DNA of 64,000 bases from Hymenobacter sp. DG25A (GTDB lineage: Bacteria > Bacteroidota > Bacteroidia > Cytophagales > Hymenobacteraceae), in the NCBI RefSeq assembly GCF_001280305.1, contig NZ_CP012623.1, positions 3,162,001-3,226,000 of the forward strand, in the 5' to 3' direction. Below, piece after piece: positions 60,573 to 64,000 of this stretch; within the stretch, counting starts at the first letter, position 1, and each line of letters opens with the position of its first letter. Below the pieces are notes generated by a model. It was not told where the DNA came from. It worked only from the letters and a program-made list of their open reading frames with translations, and made no database searches. A program made the translations under genes and the position numbers.

Positions 60573-62384
60573 TTGCCCACCCGTCCTAACCTGCTTTACG
60601 TGCGCGCCCTCGCTTCCACCAATAAATACCTCTTCCGCTATAAATGGCACTTCCTGGGGGGGGTACTGTTTGTGGCCCTGAGCACGCTGCTGGCCATTTT
60701 CCCGGCCCAGATTGTGCGCTATTCCTTTGACCTGGTAGGCGAAGGAATTGACCTCTATCACCTCTACGCCGGCACTGAGGCGCAGAGTGGCGTGTATGCC
60801 TTATTTGGCCGCAACGTGCTGCTCTACGGGGTGCTAATTGTGACGATGGCGCTGCTGCGGGGCATCTTTCTGTTTTTCATGCGCCAGACGCTTATCGTGA
60901 TGAGCCGGCTCATCGAAAACGACCAGAAAAACGAAATCTACCAGCACTACCAGTCCCTGCCCCTATCCTTCTACCGCCGCCACAGCACCGGAGATTTAAT
61001 GTCGCGCATCAGCGAGGACGTGGGTCGGGTGCGCATGTACATCGGGCCGGCCATCATGTATTTTCTGCAGCTGGTTATCTTGTTTCTGCTGATTGTGCCG
61101 CTGATGCTGATGGTGAACGTGAAGCTGACGCTGTACACCCTGCTGCCGCTGCCGGTGCTGAGCATCAGCATTTTCTACGTGAACAACCTGATTGAGCGGA
61201 AGTCCGACGAGATTCAACGCTCCCTGGCCGGCATGACCACATTTGTGCAGGAAGCGTTTTCAGGTATCCGGGTGCTGAAATCGTTCGTGCGGGAAGAAGA
61301 TTCGCACCGGCAGTTTGCGCTGGCTTCCGATGAGTACAAGCAGAAGTCGCTGAGCCTGAATTTTGTGAACTCCCTGTTTTTTCCGCTGATTTTGTTCCTG
61401 GTGGGCCTCAGCACCATTATTACCGTGTGGGTGGGCGGCCAGGAAGTGATTCGGGGCACCATCACTACGGGCAGCATTGCGGAGTTCCTGATTTACGTGA
61501 ACCTGCTCACCTGGCCCGTGACGGCCCTGGGCTGGACGTCTTCCCTGGTGCAGCGCGCCGAAGCCTCCCAGGCCCGGATCAACGAGTTCCTGCACCAGAA
61601 AACGGATATCGTCTCGCGGCAGAATGTGGAGAAGGAAATTCAGGGTGACATTGTGTTCGACCACGTCTCCTTCACTTACCCCGATACCGGTATTCAGGCC
61701 CTGCGCGACGTGTCCTTCCGCATCCGACCGGGCCAGACGCTGGCCGTCATCGGCAACACCGGCTCGGGCAAAAGCACCGTGGCCGCCCTGCTCTGCCGCC
61801 TCTACGACGTTTCCGGCGGCAGCATTCAGGTAGATGGCGTGGACGTGCGCGACTACGCCCTGACTTCGCTGCGGGAGCAAATCGGCTACGTGCCGCAGGA
61901 TGTGTTCCTGTTTTCCGATACCATCCGCAACAACATCAACTTCGGCCTGGACCAACCCACGGAGGAACGCATGCTGCAGGCCGCCAAGGATGCCAACGTA
62001 TACGACAACATCATCCGCTTTCCGGAAGGCTTCGACACCAAAGTGGGTGAGCGGGGAATTACGCTTTCCGGCGGCCAGAAGCAACGCGTCAGCATTGCCC
62101 GCGCCCTGGTAAAAGAGCCTGGCATCCTGATTCTCGACGACTCCCTATCCGCCGTGGACACCAACACGGAAAACGCTATTCTGGCCAGCCTGCAGCGCAT
62201 TATGGCCAACCGCACCAGCCTCATCATCTCCCACCGGGTGTCCTCGGTAAAGCTGGCCGATGAGATTCTGGTACTGGATGACGGCCAGATTGTGCAGCAC
62301 GGTACGCACGAGGCACTGATGCGCGACGAGCAGGGCCTGTACCGGGCGCTGTACGAGCGGCAGCTGCAAAGCGAAGAAGTGTAA
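60573..62384 (+). CDS. ABC exporter (MsbA-like, fused permease-ATPase)
   Basis: 603 residues read from the TTG at 60573; a GTG at 60600 (VRALASTNKYLFRYKWHF) is a strong alternative start, since GGAGG lies immediately beside the TTG. Six membrane helices span about residues 20-320. The ATPase has Walker A VIGNTGSGKSTVAALLC, Q-loop EQIGYVPQDVFLFSDT, signature ITLSGGQKQRVSIARAL, Walker B GILILDDSLSAVDTNT and H-loop SLIISHRVSSVKLADE. Half-transporter exporters of this kind flip lipids or drugs. The substrate is unknown; the MsbA/LmrA-type layout suggests lipid or lipophilic cargo. A REP-like palindrome begins 4 bases after its stop. Confidence 0.92.
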   Translation: MPTRPNLLYVRALASTNKYLFRYKWHFLGGVLFVALSTLLAIFPAQIVRYSFDLVGEGIDLYHLYAGTEAQSGVYALFGRNVLLYGVLIVTMALLRGIFLFFMRQTLIVMSRLIENDQKNEIYQHYQSLPLSFYRRHSTGDLMSRISEDVGRVRMYIGPAIMYFLQLVILFLLIVPLMLMVNVKLTLYTLLPLPVLSISIFYVNNLIERKSDEIQRSLAGMTTFVQEAFSGIRVLKSFVREEDSHRQFALASDEYKQKSLSLNFVNSLFFPLILFLVGLSTIITVWVGGQEVIRGTITTGSIAEFLIYVNLLTWPVTALGWTSSLVQRAEASQARINEFLHQKTDIVSRQNVEKEIQGDIVFDHVSFTYPDTGIQALRDVSFRIRPGQTLAVIGNTGSGKSTVAALLCRLYDVSGGSIQVDGVDVRDYALTSLREQIGYVPQDVFLFSDTIRNNINFGLDQPTEERMLQAAKDANVYDNIIRFPEGFDTKVGERGITLSGGQKQRVSIARALVKEPGILILDDSLSAVDTNTENAILASLQRIMANRTSLIISHRVSSVKLADEILVLDDGQIVQHGTHEALMRDEQGLYRALYERQLQSEEV

Positions 62385-62388
62385 GAAT

Positions 62389-62492
62389 GTAGCGCGAAGC
62401 TCCGGCTTCGCGGACGAGCAACGCGAGTTCTGACGTATACAGCCGCGTTGGAACTCGCTGCGCTCGTCCGCGAAGCCGGAGCCTCGCGCTAC
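62389..62492. repeat. REP-like long palindrome, copy B
   Basis: Two 42-base arms, about 90% matching: GTAGCGCGAAGCTCCGGCTT (left, then CGCGGACGAGC and CGAGTTC) and, on the minus strand, GTAGCGCGAGGCTCCGGCTT with the same following bases. The outer GTAGCGCGAAGC is shared with copy A (43863-43967). It fills the gap between the convergent exporter and oxidoreductase genes. Confidence 0.8.
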
Positions 62493-62502
62493 TTTTTGGC
62501 TA

Positions 62503-63642
62503 CTACCTGTTCATCATTTCGGCGGCCCGGCGCCCGCTCCCGGCGCCCATGGCTACGCCCATACCGTTGCAGCGCAAAGCCCCGAAGATTCCGGGAGCCA
62601 GTGGCTGTATAATGGGCTCCAGATCAGCGCCAAACGCCATAACACCGCTCCAGCGGTAATCGATACGGGGGCGCTGCCCGGGTAGAATAACTTCATTGAG
62701 CAGCTGCTCCAGCCGGTTCTGCACCAGATCGGTAAGGCCGGGCTCGGTGGTAGCTTCGGCGGCAAAGTCGAGGTTGCGGCCGCCGCCCAGCAGCAGCCGG
62801 TTGCCTATCTGCCGGAAGTAATAGTAGCCTTTATCATAATGAAAGGTGCCGCGTACGGCAAGGCCAGGAATAGGCTCCGTAACCAGCACCTGCCCGCGGC
62901 CGGGCTGCACATCCAGCTCCGGGAAAAACTGCGCCGTGAAGGCATTGGTGGCCAGCAGCACCTGCCCGGCCAGCATAGGACCCAGCCCCGTTTCCAGCCG
63001 TACATCAGCGGCGCGGCTTTCCAGCGCAGTAACCGGGCAGCCGTGCAGCACCGTTACGCCTTCCTGCCAGGCCAGCTGCAGCAGGCGGTGCATCATGCGG
63101 CCGCTGTCCAGACAGCCTTCTGCCGTATTCTCCAACATCATATCTACGCCGGCAAAGCCCAATTCCGGGATTTGGGCCGTAGCATCCCGAAAGATATCGG
63201 CAGTACCAATAATGGGGGCCAGCAACTGGTTGTAGTACCCCAGTTTTTCCCGGCAGGTGTGCGCCAGGGCTGCGTCTTCGGGTCGAAAAAGCTCATACCC
63301 CCCAACGCCTTCGTAGCACAGCGCCTCATCCCCGAGCAGCTCCCGCAGCAGGGCCAAACCCTGCCAGCGGGCCTGCACCACTTGCAGTAAGGCGGCGGTG
63401 CCGCTTTTCTTTTCCTGCTCGATGAGCTCCGAAATGCTGCCGAAGCAGGCAAAGCCGGCGTTTTTGGTACTGGCTCCGTTGGGCAGCAGGTCGCGCTCCA
63501 GTACGCACACGCGGGCCGTGGGCCGCAGCCGCCGGGTGAAAATGGCGGCTGTGAGTCCCACAATACCGCCTCCTACAATTACTACATCATATGCATCCAG
63601 AAACGTCTGGTGCTCCCAATAGGAGAAAAGCCGCTGCGCCAT
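62503..63642 (-). CDS. FAD-dependent oxidoreductase, DAO family
   Basis: 379 residues. The N-terminal dinucleotide motif is DVVIVGGGIVGLTAAIFTRR (about residue 19) after a 15-residue lead. LPNGASTKNAGFACFGSISE is the D-amino-acid-oxidase/glycine-oxidase-type FAD contact. The substrate-domain features include LLATNAFTAQFFPELD and, near the end, RIDYRWSGVMAFGADLEPII, then CNGMGVAMGAGSGRRAAEMM. Members oxidise amines or amino acids (sarcosine, glycine, D-amino acids); the substrate here is unknown. It is monocistronic. Its 3' end faces the ABC exporter across copy B of the repeat. Confidence 0.88.
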   Translation of the reverse strand: MAQRLFSYWEHQTFLDAYDVVIVGGGIVGLTAAIFTRRLRPTARVCVLERDLLPNGASTKNAGFACFGSISELIEQEKKSGTAALLQVVQARWQGLALLRELLGDEALCYEGVGGYELFRPEDAALAHTCREKLGYYNQLLAPIIGTADIFRDATAQIPELGFAGVDMMLENTAEGCLDSGRMMHRLLQLAWQEGVTVLHGCPVTALESRAADVRLETGLGPMLAGQVLLATNAFTAQFFPELDVQPGRGQVLVTEPIPGLAVRGTFHYDKGYYYFRQIGNRLLLGGGRNLDFAAEATTEPGLTDLVQNRLEQLLNEVILPGQRPRIDYRWSGVMAFGADLEPIIQPLAPGIFGALRCNGMGVAMGAGSGRRAAEMMNR

Positions 63643-63686
63643 AAAGCGAAGGTACGCAACTACCTTATCTGCCAGGCAAGGGCATA

Positions 63687-63722
63687 AAAGAGCCCCGCTA
63701 ACTACATCAGCGGGGCTCTTTT
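63687..63722. terminator. Terminator between the T9SS-cargo gene and the oxidoreductase
   Basis: AAAAGAGCCCCGCT / AGCGGGGCTCTTTT, 14-bp perfect stem with a 9-base loop. On the minus strand it lies 22 bases past the stop of the gene at the right edge. Confidence 0.92.
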
Positions 63723-63744
63723 AAATACGAGTTTTGCCGTGAAA

Positions 63745-64000
63745 CTATTGACCGAGCACTACGCGGCGCATTCCGCGCCGCTCCCCGGAGGTGCACTGCA
63801 CAATATAGCTACCGGCGGGCAGGCGGCTGACATCCAGCACCGCGGCCGCGTCGCCGGCTACAATATCCCGGGTCAGCACCGGACGACCCGCATCATCGTT
63901 CACCTCCACGCGGGTAGGACCGGTGGCATTGGTCCGCACTACCAGGCGCTTGGTAATGGGGTTACTTTCGATGCGCACCTTCAGCGCGTCGGTAGAGGCG
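63745..64000 (-). CDS. C-terminal end of a T9SS cargo protein (sorting domain), cut by window edge
   Basis: Only the last 84 codons are in the window; the frame is open to base 64000. The sequence LKVRIESNPITKRLVVRTNA, then VEVNDDAGRPVL, LDVSRLPAGSYIVQCTSGER and RRVVLGQ has the type A sorting-domain pattern: an N-P near the start, a beta-sandwich, L-P-A-G-x-Y-I-V, and a short basic end. Proteins with this tail cross the outer membrane by the type IX system and lose the tail at the surface. The cargo itself cannot be identified. Confidence 0.85.
   Translation of the reverse strand, partial: ASTDALKVRIESNPITKRLVVRTNATGPTRVEVNDDAGRPVLTRDIVAGDAAAVLDVSRLPAGSYIVQCTSGERRGMRRVVLGQ

Noticed and set aside
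1..64000. CRISPR arrays, rRNA operons and replication origin
   Set aside because: No regularly spaced direct repeats, no rRNA sequence and no dnaA-like origin features were found on reading both strands.

Overview
The window looks like chromosomal DNA of a GC-rich member of the Bacteroidota, most likely close to Hymenobacter (order Cytophagales). The evidence: a type IX secretion (T9SS) sorting tail at the right edge; a PorE-like PD40/OmpA lipoprotein-type envelope protein; the DUF1573-yajC-ybbR-coaE gene block; a eukaryote/archaea-type prolyl-tRNA synthetase; many lipobox proteins; promoters of the Bacteroidota TAnnTTTG type; and almost no Shine-Dalgarno sequences. The genus is inferred from gene content and composition only. 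No phage, insertion sequence, CRISPR array, rRNA operon or replication origin was seen.

Layout. 1-11.1 kb: a Tyr-rich lipoprotein (cut by the left edge), proS, a DinB/Crp pair, an nfeD-floA membrane-microdomain pair, a large OmpA-family protein, a lipoprotein, a 2-oxoglutarate-type dioxygenase and a chromate transporter. 11.2-17.3 kb: a six-gene minus-strand nucleotide-sugar operon for surface polysaccharide (acetyltransferase, UDP-HexNAc dehydrogenase, galE, rmlB, UDP-GlcNAc(A) C4-epimerase, rmlA). 17.4-30.3 kb: prmC/ribD divergent pair, msrC, a lipoprotein plus glutathionylspermidine-synthase-like pair, phosphatidylserine decarboxylase, gdhA, cdsA, a CPBP protease, dusB, an NTF2-like protein, an EamA transporter and a frameshifted beta-propeller gene. 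30.4-35.1 kb: one 1569-residue DUF4011/SF1 helicase/Vsr-like nuclease/DUF3320 protein. 35.2-48.8 kb: amino-acid permease, two envelope proteins, a histidine kinase, hemA, an ArsR regulator divergent from a second Glu/Leu dehydrogenase, mscS, a TerB-like protein with a poly-G frameshift near its C-terminus, and an AsmA-like giant. 48.9-53.7 kb: tRNA-Val(TAC), two tandem paralogous GT-C-type membrane glycosyltransferases and a GNAT protein. 53.8-60.4 kb: a minus-strand block of nusB, ytxH-like, isocitrate dehydrogenase, DUF1573, yajC, ybbR, coaE, preceded by a leucine-dehydrogenase-like gene. 60.6-64 kb: an MsbA-like ABC exporter, a DAO-type FAD oxidoreductase and the end of a T9SS cargo protein.

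How the genes work together. Most of the window is housekeeping and envelope maintenance: lipid synthesis (cdsA, psd), secretion (yajC, ybbR), outer membrane biogenesis (AsmA-like, OmpA-like), sugar nucleotides for polysaccharide, and nitrogen/carbon balance (three Glu/Leu/Phe/Val dehydrogenases, isocitrate dehydrogenase, an amino-acid permease). The accessory interest is limited: the DUF4011 helicase-nuclease (possible defence function), two long REP-like palindromes sharing a GTAGCGCGA end, two single-base frameshifts (one in a G8 tract), and the tandem glycosyltransferase pair. I found no clear multi-gene system that is new; the findings rank what deserves checking.
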